Shown piece by piece: positions 16,697 through 27,000 of a stretch of 64,000 nucleotides of DNA (position 1 is its first letter; the number at the start of each line of letters is the position of its first letter). The position numbers were made by a program, and so were the translations under genes. The notes beneath the pieces were generated by a model, which made no database searches, was not told the origin of the DNA, and saw nothing but the letters and a program-made list of their open reading frames with translations. The DNA is taken from positions 233,285-297,284 of the forward strand of contig NZ_JACONT010000001.1 of the NCBI RefSeq assembly GCF_014358075.1. The letters run 5' to 3'. The stretch is from Sphingomonas albertensis (lineage in GTDB: Bacteria > Pseudomonadota > Alphaproteobacteria > Sphingomonadales > Sphingomonadaceae).

Positions 16697-18892
16697 TCAC
16701 CGTCCGGGACGGTAACGGCGTTCGACATGGCCCTTCAATTCGTCGGGATAAAAATAGACCGGGCGCAGATCGCCGCGTGCGTACCGCGTCACCTGGTCGG
16801 CGAAATGGGGTGAGGCGATATCGCCGCTCTGGCCGCCGGCCATGACCGCGGATGCCCTTACGCGCGGGCCGAACTCGACGACCGCGACGAAGCTGTTGCC
16901 GCTGGTGCCATAATAACGCTTCGTTCCCGGCCAGGGCTTGGCGCCGAACGATGCCAGGCTGCCCCATTGAGCCGAGGTGAACGGCACCGGGATCGAGGGT
17001 CGCGCATCGTCGAAATGTGGTTTGATTGCATCATCGAGCCGCTGGAATCGGTTGATGTCCTGCCAAGGCGTCCGCCAATCGCCGAAATCGCGACCAAGCC
17101 GATCGACGGCGGCCGTCAACGCCGCGAGCTTTGCATCGGGACCGACCCGCGTGGCGATATAGTCCGGGACGTTCAGCCGCTCGGCTTGCGCAAAACTACC
17201 GACCTCGCGCCACAATTGATCGCCCCAGAATACCGCGAGGCTGGTCGCGGTAGAGTCGTAGCTCCAGCGGCAGTCCCATGACCTGAGCAGTGCGATCGGT
17301 GCCTCCAGCGCCTTGCGACGCGGATCATGGGCGGGCAGGGCGCTCCAGGCCATGACCAGACCGGGCAGCAGCCGGGCGAACGCCGGCAGATACGGATCGA
17401 ATGCCGCCCCCCACAGCGTATCGCGCGTCCAGCCGGACTTGCCCGTCAGCAACAGATCGGCATGCACGCCGCGCGCATTGCCGCCGACCTGATCCATGTA
17501 GCGGGGATAGTCCGCCGGTTTGGGACTGTCGGGACCAGCGGCGCTCCACGGCCAGTCGTTGGTGTTGTGTGCCCAGCCCGTGCGCGGGTTGAGCACGCTC
17601 GGCAAGCTGGGCAGCGTATGCAGTCCGCGCCAGTCGGTCGCGGGGTCGCTGCCGTCGACCGGTCGGGTGTAATCGATGTGGTCGTCGCGCACCGGCATGA
17701 ACTGCGGCATCAGGAAGGCGATCTCGCCTTTGCTGTCGGCAAACAGCGTGTCGTTCGAGGAATTGGCCTTGCGCTCGGCGACCGTCAGATAGCTTGCGAG
17801 ATCGGTCGCCTTGGTCCGCAGGTAACTCTGTTCGAGCGCGGGGACGGGCTTCCACATCAACGCCGTGGCGATCCAGCGTCCCGCCTTGATGGCGACGATC
17901 GGACCGTGGTGCGTGCGATAGGTCGTGAAGCGGCGCTCGCCGGTGGTGCCGTCCGGCTTGCGGTATCGCACCGTCACGATCTTCGTCGTGACCGCGCGGC
18001 TGACCTTGCCGTAGCGATAGGTATAGCCGTCGCCGCGCCGCGCGATCCGTTCGGCGAACTCATCGACATTGTCGACCGTTGACGAGGTATGCATCCAGCC
18101 GGCCTTCGTGTTGAAGCCCTGATAGATGAAGAACTGCCCCCAGGTGCTCGCGCCATACGCGTTCAGCCCCTCGGCGCTGGTCATCTGCGCCTCGGACCGG
18201 AAATAGAAGCTGGTGTGCGGATTGATGAGCAGCAGCGCATGGCCGTTCGTGGTCAGCCGCGGCGCGATCGCGATACCGTTCGAGCCCGACGGTTCGCGCG
18301 GCATCGTCCCGAGTTCCTCGGGGGTCGGCGGGGTCGGGCGGCCGTAGAAGGTCTTCAGATCGCTCAGCGAGATACGCTCGATATCGCCACCGATGCTGCC
18401 TTCGGTGAAGCTCAGCGCCATCCAGGGCTCGAACCGGGTCAGCACCTTCGGCTTGGTTTGCGGATGCGTTGCGAGATAATAGTTCAGCCCGTCCGCCCAG
18501 GCCTGCATCAGCGTGCGCAACCACGCGGGGCTTGCCGCATAGTCCGCCTTGAGTTCGACCGGATCGGCGAACAGCCGTTGCCGGAGATCCGCCCAGATCG
18601 CGTCCTCGCCAGCCGCCTCGGCGGTACGGCCCAGCGCCGTCAGGTAATTCGCCTCGATCCGCGGAAAATCGTCCTCCGCCTGCGCATAGATCAGCCCGAA
18701 CACCGCATCGGCATCCGATCGCCCCTCTATATGCGGGATCCCCCAATCGTCGCGCGTGATCGTGACGCGAGCGGCTTGCTTCTGCCACCGCGTCCGCTCG
18801 GTTGGCGGCGTACCACGCTGAGCCGCAAGCGGCGTACCCAACAGGGCCAACAGGATCAGCGGAGTGCGCGCGCGTCGAAGAACCGTGGTCAT
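16697..18892 (-). CDS. Penicillin-acylase-family Ntn hydrolase (acylase)
   Basis: This 731-residue exported enzyme has a signal peptide ending LAAQRG near residue 26, the alpha-chain motif ARVTITRDDWGIPHIEG, and the autocleavage site SGSNG, where Ser204 would become the catalytic N-terminal serine of the beta chain. HTSFYFRSEAQ and HNTNDWPWSA are conserved beta-chain segments. The family hydrolyses amide bonds of beta-lactams, cyclic lipopeptides (aculeacin) or N-acyl-homoserine lactones. The longer, aculeacin/AHL-acylase-like architecture fits best, but the substrate is not determined. The ATG at 18892 gives a clean signal peptide. Confidence 0.88.
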   Translation of the reverse strand: MTTVLRRARTPLILLALLGTPLAAQRGTPPTERTRWQKQAARVTITRDDWGIPHIEGRSDADAVFGLIYAQAEDDFPRIEANYLTALGRTAEAAGEDAIWADLRQRLFADPVELKADYAASPAWLRTLMQAWADGLNYYLATHPQTKPKVLTRFEPWMALSFTEGSIGGDIERISLSDLKTFYGRPTPPTPEELGTMPREPSGSNGIAIAPRLTTNGHALLLINPHTSFYFRSEAQMTSAEGLNAYGASTWGQFFIYQGFNTKAGWMHTSSTVDNVDEFAERIARRGDGYTYRYGKVSRAVTTKIVTVRYRKPDGTTGERRFTTYRTHHGPIVAIKAGRWIATALMWKPVPALEQSYLRTKATDLASYLTVAERKANSSNDTLFADSKGEIAFLMPQFMPVRDDHIDYTRPVDGSDPATDWRGLHTLPSLPSVLNPRTGWAHNTNDWPWSAAGPDSPKPADYPRYMDQVGGNARGVHADLLLTGKSGWTRDTLWGAAFDPYLPAFARLLPGLVMAWSALPAHDPRRKALEAPIALLRSWDCRWSYDSTATSLAVFWGDQLWREVGSFAQAERLNVPDYIATRVGPDAKLAALTAAVDRLGRDFGDWRTPWQDINRFQRLDDAIKPHFDDARPSIPVPFTSAQWGSLASFGAKPWPGTKRYYGTSGNSFVAVVEFGPRVRASAVMAGGQSGDIASPHFADQVTRYARGDLRPVYFYPDELKGHVERRYRPGR

Positions 18893-18971
18893 GGACGCAG
18901 CGTAAGGCGGCAAACGGCGAAAGACCATCTGTCGGTACGACACGGCAGATTCCGGCAACGACGCCCGCATC

Positions 18972-19697
18972 TCAGGCGTGCGACGTAGCCCGTGACCGTG
19001 CGCGCCTCTGCCAGATGAGGAGGAAAGGCTGGTCGGCCACCGAGACGCCGTTGGGAGTCCGGATATCGATCTTCCGCCGGTGGAACTGCCAATAGAGCAT
19101 CACGCTGAGGATCGCGGCGTAGAAGCACCAGACCGACGCGAACGCATAGCCCTTGACCAGATGGACGATGGTCAGCCCGATCACGTTGACGACGCCGTAG
19201 GTCCGCACGACGCGGTGGCTCGACAGCAGCAGCGCGCCGCAGGTCGCCAGGATGTAGAAGATCGACACGACGAGGTTGCTGGTCATCGCGTTCCGATACG
19301 CGATCGAATGCTGTTCGATGAAAGCCTGTGTCGGAAACAACACGAGCCCGGCGATGTCCCACAGGCAGACCAGCGCGCCGGTGATCGTCAGGGCGACGAT
19401 TGCAGTGCGACGCCAGCCGGGCGGCTCCATCAAGACCACAGCGGCCGGCATCAGCACCGGCAGGATGCCGAGCGCGTAGACCGTGAACAGCAGCACGGCA
19501 TGATCGAGCGCGACCTTGCCCAGTTCGCCGTGCAACGCCAGCCACACCAATCCTTCGCTGAATTGATGGACGGCGAACAACAGGGGCACGGATGCGAAGA
19601 GCAGCGCGCGTGGTTCGCGGACGTGCCGCAACGTGGCTACGCCGATCGTGGCGAGCACCCCGGAGGCAGCGAAGCTTGCAGTCGCCGAAAAGCACAT
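18972..19697 (-). CDS. Multi-pass membrane protein of the MCFSA type (DUF6629-like)
   Basis: This 241-residue protein begins MCFSATASFAASGVLATIG, a distinctive N-terminus I associate with DUF6629-type membrane proteins, and has about seven hydrophobic helices. The C-terminus (RRKIDIRTPNG, RRARSRATSHA) is basic and cytoplasmic. Function is unknown. The ATG at 19697 is favoured over an in-frame start upstream because families start exactly at MCFSA. It is separated by 79 bases from the acylase start and by about 150 bases from the divergent TPP riboswitch. Confidence 0.65.
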   Translation of the reverse strand: MCFSATASFAASGVLATIGVATLRHVREPRALLFASVPLLFAVHQFSEGLVWLALHGELGKVALDHAVLLFTVYALGILPVLMPAAVVLMEPPGWRRTAIVALTITGALVCLWDIAGLVLFPTQAFIEQHSIAYRNAMTSNLVVSIFYILATCGALLLSSHRVVRTYGVVNVIGLTIVHLVKGYAFASVWCFYAAILSVMLYWQFHRRKIDIRTPNGVSVADQPFLLIWQRRARSRATSHA

Positions 19698-19849
19698 GCG
19701 CGGTCGTCCAGGCTGTTGGCGGTCCGCAGGGGGCGTGACGTGTTTCCCGCCACATAGCCAGCACCGCCTGTGCGTATCGCCGCCGCACACGCTGGCGCGA
19801 CGGTGGCGATGACGCTTTCCAACGGCCGATCGAGCGCCTAAGCGACGGG

Positions 19850-19941
19850 AATCCCCGGGGGGCCGCTGATGCGCGGCTGAGAGGTGGGCTGCAGCCCATG
19901 ACCCGCTGAACCTGATCCGGCTTATACCGGCGTAGGGAGGG
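19850..19941 (+). promoter_or_regulatory. TPP riboswitch (thi box)
   Basis: The conserved thi-box elements occur in order: GGGGGGCC, GGCTGAGAG, ACCCGCTGAACCTGATCC, then CCGG-CTTATA-CCGG and GCGTAGGGAGGG. This folds as the standard TPP aptamer. The loop TAATA of the consensus is TTATA here, one change. It sits just upstream of the TonB receptor start and should repress the operon when thiamine pyrophosphate is plentiful. Confidence 0.95.
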
Positions 19942-19974
19942 TCTGCGGCTGGCCCGTCGTCCCTCCGATTGGAG
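19935..19974 (+). promoter_or_regulatory. Riboswitch expression platform (ribosome-site sequestor)
   Basis: The last aptamer strand GGGAGGG (19935-19941) can pair with CCCTCC (19961-19966). The same CCCTCC can instead close CTCC-GATT-GGAG (19963-19974), hiding the ribosome site GGAG. With ligand bound, the aptamer would hold GGGAGGG in P1, freeing CCCTCC to mask GGAG; without ligand, GGAG is exposed. This suggests translational control. Confidence 0.7.
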
Positions 19975-19979
19975 TGGAC

Positions 19980-22298
19980 GTGACGTTTTTCAGTGCTGGT
20001 TTCGTTGTGACTTCCGCCGGGCGCGAGCGCAGGCTTTTAGGCTTGGTCGCAGCGACCCTCGCCGCATCGTCGGCAGGCGCGCAGGTGGCTGACCCGGTCG
20101 AACCCGCCGAAATCCGCGTGGTCGGCAAGCAGGATCCGGCCGGCTTGCTCCCCGACCAAAAGGTGCCACGCGCGCAAAGTGCGATTTCTGCCGACTTCAT
20201 CGTCAAGCAAGCGCCGACGCTCAACGCGTTCCAGCTGGTGACGTTACTGCCGGGCGCGAACGTCGCGTCGAGCGATCCCTATGGCCTGTCGACTAGCTCC
20301 AGCCTGACGCTGCGTGGTCTAGGCCAGGACGAGATCGGCGTGCTGATGGAGGGCGCACCGCAGAACGACATCGGCTATTATTACGCCTACCCGTCACAGT
20401 TCGCCGACCCCGAGAACCTCAAGCGCATCTCGCTCGCACAAGGCTCGGTCGATATCGACTCCCCCACGCTCGGCGGGGCAGGCGGGCTGTTGTCGCTCGC
20501 GCTCGACGATCCGAAGACACGTCCCGGCGTGCTGGTCGACCTGTCGCTCGGCAGCTACGCGGCGCGGCGTGCGTTCGTCCGGATCGATAGCGGGACGATC
20601 GGCAATACCGGGTTGAAGGCCTTCCTGTCCTATTCGAACACGCGCGCGGACAATTGGCGGGGGGCGGGCTACGACACGCGCCAGCACATCGACGCCAAGA
20701 TCCTCAACGAATGGGGCGCCGGCAACCGCGCCAGCCTCGCACTGTCGTACAATGACGCGAACTCGTCGAGCTACCCGAGCCCGACGCTCGCCGAGTGGAA
20801 CGCGCAGGGCCGCGATTTCAATTTCGACGATCGCTACACGGCGGGGAACACCAACTACTGGCGGCTGTACCGCGCGCCGTTCCGCAACCTCTACGCCTCC
20901 GCGCCGGTACACCTCGTGCTGAACGACCGGCTTGCGCTCGACACCACCACCTATCTCCAGTTCGGCTACGGCAACTCGCCCTACGGGACGCAGCTGACGA
21001 CCGAGGGCAATTTCCTCGGCACCGAGAAACTGGCACAGCCGATCGCGCTGCCCGGCGCAGTCGACGGCGTCGCGACCGTGCTCGGCAATTATACCGGCGA
21101 CCAGATGCGCGTCGGCAACGTCAGCAAGCTGACCCTCAAGACGGGCATGCACACGCTCACCGCCGGGCTGTGGTTCGACTACGGCACCGATCGCGTCACG
21201 CAATCCTACACGTCGATCGACGCCGATGGGCAGCCGTTCGACCGCTGGGGCTATCGCGCGAAAGCGATCCGCACCGCCGACGGCCGCCTGCTCGCCTACG
21301 AGAACCAGCGCACCGTCACCGTGACAAAGGGCTTCTTCCTCGCCGACAGCATCGCGCTGACGCCGCGGCTGACGATCGATGCCGGGTTCAAGGGCGTGAA
21401 CGTCCTGCGCAACGGCCGCACCTATCTGCCAGGACCGCAGGACAAGGTGCGCAACGACAGCTTCGCCGCATTGCCCCGCGCCGCGATCCACTACCGGCTC
21501 GACGATCGCCAGCAGCTGTTCGCCAACATCACCACCAACTTCCGCACCCCCAACGAGTTCACGCTCTACAACAGCTATTTCGGTGGCGAAGTCGTCGTGC
21601 GTGGGACGAACGCACTCAAGAACGAATATTCGGTCTCGCAGGAGATCGGCTATCGCTTCATCGGCGAACAGCTTTCCGCCTCGGTGACCGGCTTCCACTA
21701 CAAATTCCGCAACCGCCAGCTGGCGACCGTGATCGACCAGGGCGGCGCGCAGGTGAACGCCACGATCAACGCCGGCGGACAGACATCGTACGGCGTCGAT
21801 GCGGAGATCGATTACCGCCCCGTCGCGGGCGTCAGCCTGTACCTCTCGGGCGAATATCTGCGCGCGCGGATCGACGACGACCTGCCGGTCGGCGCGGACT
21901 TCCTGCCGACCAGAAGCAAGCACGCGGTGTCCAGCCCGACCGTCCAGTTCGGCGCCGGCGGGATCTACGACGACGGCCGGTTCTTCGGCAGCGTCGCGTC
22001 GAAATATATCGGCCGCCAATATGCGAGCTTCATGAACGACGAGCGCATCAAGGGCTATGCTACGCTCGACCTGTCGGTCGGCATGCACCTCGCGGACTGG
22101 CTCGACGGCAAGCGCACCGACCTGCGCGTCAACGCGATCAACGTCACCGATCCGAATGTCCTCGCCGGCGTCCAGTCGGTCAGCACCAACGCACAGGACA
22201 CGATCGGCCGCAACGGCACGGTCATCGCAGGCTCCCCCCCGGCCTATTATATCGGCAGCGGTGCGGCGGTCATGGCGACGATCTCGCGGGCGTTCTGA
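19980..22298 (+). CDS. TonB-dependent receptor under TPP riboswitch (probable thiamine receptor)
   Basis: This 772-residue outer-membrane receptor starts at GTG 19980, five bases after GGAG; a GTG at 19974 lies inside that site and is less likely. It has an N-terminal signal region ending SAGAQV near residue 38, a TonB-box-like AEIRVVGKQ, a plug with LTLRGLGQDEIGVLMEGAP, and a barrel ending ATISRAF. Riboswitch control and the PnuC-type gene downstream indicate thiamine or its phosphates as substrate. Receptors of this class in TPP operons have been called OMR1 in comparative studies. Confidence 0.9.
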   Translation: MTFFSAGFVVTSAGRERRLLGLVAATLAASSAGAQVADPVEPAEIRVVGKQDPAGLLPDQKVPRAQSAISADFIVKQAPTLNAFQLVTLLPGANVASSDPYGLSTSSSLTLRGLGQDEIGVLMEGAPQNDIGYYYAYPSQFADPENLKRISLAQGSVDIDSPTLGGAGGLLSLALDDPKTRPGVLVDLSLGSYAARRAFVRIDSGTIGNTGLKAFLSYSNTRADNWRGAGYDTRQHIDAKILNEWGAGNRASLALSYNDANSSSYPSPTLAEWNAQGRDFNFDDRYTAGNTNYWRLYRAPFRNLYASAPVHLVLNDRLALDTTTYLQFGYGNSPYGTQLTTEGNFLGTEKLAQPIALPGAVDGVATVLGNYTGDQMRVGNVSKLTLKTGMHTLTAGLWFDYGTDRVTQSYTSIDADGQPFDRWGYRAKAIRTADGRLLAYENQRTVTVTKGFFLADSIALTPRLTIDAGFKGVNVLRNGRTYLPGPQDKVRNDSFAALPRAAIHYRLDDRQQLFANITTNFRTPNEFTLYNSYFGGEVVVRGTNALKNEYSVSQEIGYRFIGEQLSASVTGFHYKFRNRQLATVIDQGGAQVNATINAGGQTSYGVDAEIDYRPVAGVSLYLSGEYLRARIDDDLPVGADFLPTRSKHAVSSPTVQFGAGGIYDDGRFFGSVASKYIGRQYASFMNDERIKGYATLDLSVGMHLADWLDGKRTDLRVNAINVTDPNVLAGVQSVSTNAQDTIGRNGTVIAGSPPAYYIGSGAAVMATISRAF

Positions 22299-22299
22299 G

Positions 22300-23442
22300 G
22301 TGGCGTCGCAGCCTGCGCATCTCGTCCACGGCATGGGCACCGCGATGGAGGCGCCGACTTGGCCCGCGATCACCGCCGACGAGGCAAATGCAGTGGTCGC
22401 CCGCTTTCCGGCGGCGGGCCGGCTGACCGGGCTTCACTGGCACTCCCCGCGCCCCTTCTCCGCCGCGACCTTGGCGCACACGACGCAGGGCGCGTTCCTG
22501 TTGAAGCGTCACCATCGCAGCGTCCGCACGGTCGAGGGGCTGACGGAGGAACACGTGTTCATCGCGCACCTTGCTGGCGCAGGCGTGTCGGTACCCGAGG
22601 TGATGGCGACTGCGGAGGGCGTGACGGCGGTGGCGAGCGGCGCTTGGTCGTACGAACTGCACCGCGCGGCGCCCGGCGCGGACCTGTACCGCGACCGCCT
22701 GTCGTGGACGCCGTTCGCCTCGCTCGCGCATGCCCATGCCGCAGGGGTGACGCTCGCCACGCTGCACGAGGCGGCGCGCAGTTTCACCGCGCCGGCACGC
22801 CGATCGCAGCCGCTGGTTGCCAGCTTCACCATCCTCCCGGCCGCCGATCCGATCGCCGCGGCCGAGGCCTATGTCGCGTCCCGTCCCGCGCTGGTCGCGT
22901 TCCTCGAGTCCAAGCCTTGGCGACGCCAACTCGCGAGCCTGTTCGAAACCTTGGGGCAGGGGTTGACCCCTTTGCTTGCCGACCAAACGCCCCTGTGGAC
23001 ACACAACGACTGGCACCCTTCCAACCTGCTCTGGGCGAGCGACGGCAGTGTCCGAACCGTGTTCGACTTCGGGCTCGCCGACCGCACCAGTGCCGTCCAC
23101 GACATCGCCACTGCGATCGAGCGCACGGCCGTCCGCTGGCTCGACCTGGGGCAGGGGACGGCCGACATCGCCGATCCGGCGGCGGCACTGGCGCTGCTCG
23201 CAGGCTATGCCACGGTCGCGCCGCTCGGCCCCGCGGATGTTGCGGCGGTCGTGCGCCTGCTGCAGCTGGTCCACCTCGAGTTCGCGCTGTCGGAGATCGA
23301 CTATTTCACCGCGGTGGTCGAAGATCCGGCATCGGCCGAGCTGGCCTGGGGCGGCTATCTGATCGGCCACGCAGAGTGGTTCCAGTCCGCTCCAGGTCAG
23401 AATTTTCTTCGCGCACTTCAGGCGGGGGCATCTCCACAATGA
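22300..23442 (+). CDS. APH-fold kinase, probable thiamine kinase
   Basis: This approximately 380-residue protein has the aminoglycoside-phosphotransferase/choline-kinase fold: GAFLLKRHHRSV (ATP-binding lysine), the Brenner motif HNDWHPSNLL near 234, and VFDFGLAD (metal-binding DFG) near 252. Start choice is uncertain: GTG 22300, one base after the receptor stop, or ATG 22333. Family members phosphorylate antibiotics, choline, homoserine or thiamine. Placement between a thiamine receptor and a PnuC-type transporter argues for thiamine phosphorylation, which would trap the imported vitamin. That is inference from context. Confidence 0.82.
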   Translation: MASQPAHLVHGMGTAMEAPTWPAITADEANAVVARFPAAGRLTGLHWHSPRPFSAATLAHTTQGAFLLKRHHRSVRTVEGLTEEHVFIAHLAGAGVSVPEVMATAEGVTAVASGAWSYELHRAAPGADLYRDRLSWTPFASLAHAHAAGVTLATLHEAARSFTAPARRSQPLVASFTILPAADPIAAAEAYVASRPALVAFLESKPWRRQLASLFETLGQGLTPLLADQTPLWTHNDWHPSNLLWASDGSVRTVFDFGLADRTSAVHDIATAIERTAVRWLDLGQGTADIADPAAALALLAGYATVAPLGPADVAAVVRLLQLVHLEFALSEIDYFTAVVEDPASAELAWGGYLIGHAEWFQSAPGQNFLRALQAGASPQ

Positions 23443-23999
23443 CCGCGTTCGAGATCGTCGCGGTCGCGGTGAGCGTCACTGGCATCTGGCTGACCGCAAC
23501 CCGGCGCATGCTGTGCTGGCCAGTCAACCTCATTGCCTGCGCGCTGTATTTCAGGCTGTTCCTCGACGTCCGACTCTACGCCGACATGGTCCTGCAAGCG
23601 CTGTTCGGGCTCGCGATCCTCTATGGATGGGTCGCCTGGACCCGCGGCAAGGACGCCACCGGCGACGTCGTCGTGGTACCGCTTCGCCCCGCGCATGCTA
23701 TCGCGAGTCTGGCCGCGGGCGCGGTGGGCGCGGTCGCGATCGGCTGGTTCATGAGCCGCTTCACCGACGCCGCGCTGCCCTGGATGGACGCCGCGCTCAG
23801 CAGCTTCAGCCTGGTCGCGCAATATTGGACCGCACGCCGTCACACCGCCAACTGGCTGCTCTGGATCGTCGTCGACGTCCTCTATGTCGGCATGTTCCTC
23901 GTCAAAGGCCTGACGCTGACCGCCGGTCTCTACGCGGCGATGATCGCGCTCGCGGTGATCGGCTACTGGCAGTGGCGCATGGCCGAGGCGACAGTCTGA
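23439..23999 (+). CDS. pnuT: PnuC-family transporter (PnuT type, thiamine)
   Basis: This 186-residue integral membrane protein has six to seven helices and PnuC-family features (WPVNLIACALYFRLF near 27, YGWVAWTRG near 62, WLLWIVVDVLYVGMF near 145). PnuC proteins move vitamin precursors by facilitated diffusion coupled to intracellular phosphorylation. TPP-riboswitch control points to thiamine rather than nicotinamide riboside. The ATG overlaps the kinase stop by four bases, so transporter and kinase are translationally linked. Confidence 0.9.
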   Translation: MTAFEIVAVAVSVTGIWLTATRRMLCWPVNLIACALYFRLFLDVRLYADMVLQALFGLAILYGWVAWTRGKDATGDVVVVPLRPAHAIASLAAGAVGAVAIGWFMSRFTDAALPWMDAALSSFSLVAQYWTARRHTANWLLWIVVDVLYVGMFLVKGLTLTAGLYAAMIALAVIGYWQWRMAEATV

Positions 24000-24000
24000 C

Positions 24001-24026
24001 GAGCGTACCCGTGGACGCGGGCGCTC
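24001..24026 (+). terminator. Hairpin after pnuT
   Basis: GAGCG/CGCTC and the inner CCCG/CGGG form a 9-bp stem with a two-base bulge and a six-base loop directly after the pnuT stop. It lacks a T-tract, so terminator function is only likely. Confidence 0.5.
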
Positions 24027-24094
24027 CGCCTAACCTGTGCTAGGGAGCATCATCAGACTGCGGAAAATGGAGCACCACCATCGTCGGGCCAAGT

Positions 24095-27000
24095 GTGATC
24101 CTCGCCATCCTCGGCTATGGCATCCTGCTGTTCGGGATCGCGTGGGTGGTCGATCGGCGGGGCATGTCGCAGCGGCTGGGGCGGATCGCGTATCCGCTGT
24201 CGCTGGCGGTATATTGTAGCAGCTGGACGTTTTTCGGCGGGGTCGGCACCGCGGCGACGCGCGGCTGGGATTATCTCGCAATCTACCTCGGCCCAGCACT
24301 GGTGTTCTTGCTCGCGCCGAAGTTTCTCGCGCGGCTGGTGCGGCTGGCGCGCGAGGAGGGGTCTAGTTCGATCTCCGATTTCATCTCCGCGCGCTATGGG
24401 CGCAGTCGGGGGACTGCGGCGATCGTCGCGGGGACGGCGCTGCTCGCGTCGGTGCCGTACATCGCGCTCCAGCTGCGATCGGTGACGCTGAGCTTCGGGG
24501 CGATCGCGGGGGTCGGGAGTTCGGCGGAGGTCGGCACGTTCGTCGCGCTGCTGCTGGCGGTGTTCGCGATCCTGTTCGGCGCGCGGCGGTACGAGGTGGC
24601 GGGGCGCAATCCTGGGGTGGTCGCCGCGATCGCGGCGGAGTCGCTGATCAAGCTGCTGTGTTTCATCGTGCTCGGCGTGGTGACGGTGGCGTTGCTGGTC
24701 GATGTTCCGGCCGAGACGCTGGCGGCACCGCTCTCACGGCTCGAGTCGGGCTTCACCTGGGGAGCGCTGACCTCCGACTTCTGGGTGCGGACTGTGTTGT
24801 CGGCGCTGGCGATCCTGTGCCTACCGCGGCAATTCTATGTCGGGGTGATTGAGGCGCGGGGCCCCGATGCGGTGGCGCGGGCGCGCTGGCCGTTCATCGC
24901 GTACATGGTGGTGATCTCGCTGCTCGTCCTGCCGCTGGCGTTGGCAGGGATGACGCTGCTGCCGAGCGATGCCGAGCCCGATCTGTACGTGCTCGCGGTG
25001 CCGTTGCAGCAGGGGGAGAACCTCGTCGCGCTGATCGCGTTCATCGGCGGGTTCTCGGCAGCGACGGCGATGGTGGTGGTCGAGACGATCGCGCTGTCGA
25101 CGATGGCGACCAACGATCTGCTCGCGCCGCTGCTGCTCCGGCGGCACGGCGAGGCGGGGGAGGGCGAGCTCGGTCGGCGGATGCTGCGCGTCCGGCGGGT
25201 CATCATCGCCGCGATCGTCGCGGTCGCGCTACTATATGGCCGGAGCCTCGGCGCAGACCTGCCGCTAGCCTCGATCGGATTGATCGCGTTCGCAGGCGTC
25301 GCGCAGTTCGCGCCTGCGCTGATCGCGACGGTCGGCTGGAACTTCGCCAATCATACCGCGGCGCGTGCCGGGCTGATCGGTGGGGTGATCGTCTGGATCT
25401 ACTGCCTGTTGCTGCCGTCGATCGGCGAGAGCATCGGGCCGATGCTGGCGCAGTTCACGCGCGGCTGGCTCGATCCGGACGCGTTGCTCGGCTGGCGGAT
25501 CGGCTCGCCGCTGGTGAATGGCACGGTGTGGAGCCTGGGCGTCAACGTCGCGCTGATGACGGGCTTGCACCTGCGCGAGCGGCATCGGGGAAACGCCGCG
25601 CTGGACCACGTCACGACGCTCGGCGAATTGCGGATGCTGGTCGCGCGGTTCGTCGGCGACGGCGAGGCGGAGGCGATTGGCGTGGCGTCGCCCGACCTGC
25701 GTGCGCCGATCGATGGTCCCGCCGCACGCACGGCCGAGCGGCTGATCGCGGGCGTCATCGGTGCTCCGTCGGCGCGGAAGATCGTCGCGTCGAGCATTGC
25801 CGGGTCGGCGATCGACGTCAGCGACGTGGTTCGCCTGCTCGACCAGCGCGGGCGCTCGCTGCGGTTTTCTCGCACGCTTCTGTCGGCGACGCTGGAGACG
25901 ATCGATCCGGGTGTCAGCGTGATCGATGCAGACTTGCGGCTGGTCGCGTGGAATCCGCGCTACGTCGAGATGTTCGACTATCCCGAGGGGTATGTCGTGG
26001 TCGGGCGCTCGATCGCCGACCTGATCCGCTACAATGCCGAGCGCGAGGGGGTCGGCGATATCGCGGCGCATGTCGGCCGGCGGATGGGGCATCTCGCGCG
26101 GGGCACGCCGCACAGTTTCGAGCGGCAACGGCCATCGGGACGTTGGATCAAGATGGTCGGGCGGCCGATGCCGGGCGGCGGGTACGTGCAGAGCTTCACC
26201 GACATCACTGCGGAGAAGGAGGCGCAGGCCGATCTGGAGGCGCGAGTTGCGGCGCGGACGGAGGATCTGGCGCGGTCGAACCAAATGCTGGACGAGGCGC
26301 GCGCGGTGGCGGAGACCGCGACGCGCGACAAGACGCGGTTCCTCGCGGCGGCTAGCCATGACCTGTTGCAGCCGTTGCACGCGGCGCGGCTGTTCTGCGC
26401 TGCATTGGACGAAGGCAAGGCACCGCATCAGGGCGAACTGGTGCGCGCGATCGATGGTGCGATCGGGTCTGCGGACACGTTGCTGCGCGCGCTGCTCGAC
26501 GTGTCGCGGCTCGATGCGGGAGGCGTCGTGCCGAAGGTCGAGCGGTTCGCGCTGGGCGCGCTGATCGAGGAGCTGGCGGTGCAGTTCCGGCCGTTGGCGG
26601 GCGAGCGCGGGCTGGTGCTGGCGGCGCATCCCGGCGTGTTCAGCGTGGCGACCGACCGATCCTTGCTGCGCTCGATCCTGCAGAATTTCCTGTCGAACGC
26701 GGTGCGCTATTCGGCGGATGGACGGATCTGGATCGGCGCGCGGCGGCGGGGTGGCGACGTGCTGATCGAGGTTCGCGACAATGGGCCGGGGATCGCCGCG
26801 GCGGACCGCGAGCGGATCTTCGAGGAGTTCGAGCGGCTGGAGAGCAAGGGGAGCGCGGGCGGCGGCGTCGGGCTGGGGTTGGCGATCGTCCGCCGGATCG
26901 CTCGTCTGCTCGGGGTGGTGGTCGAGTTGCGGTCGAAATTGGGACGGGGGACGACGTTTGCGGTGCGGGTGCCGCTCGCGCCGGCCGGGCTGGATGTGGC

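Noticed and set aside
20394..22373. A 659-codon frame on minus opposite the thiamine receptor
   Set aside because: It is antisense to a receptor with signal peptide, plug and barrel under a TPP riboswitch; no family resemblance.
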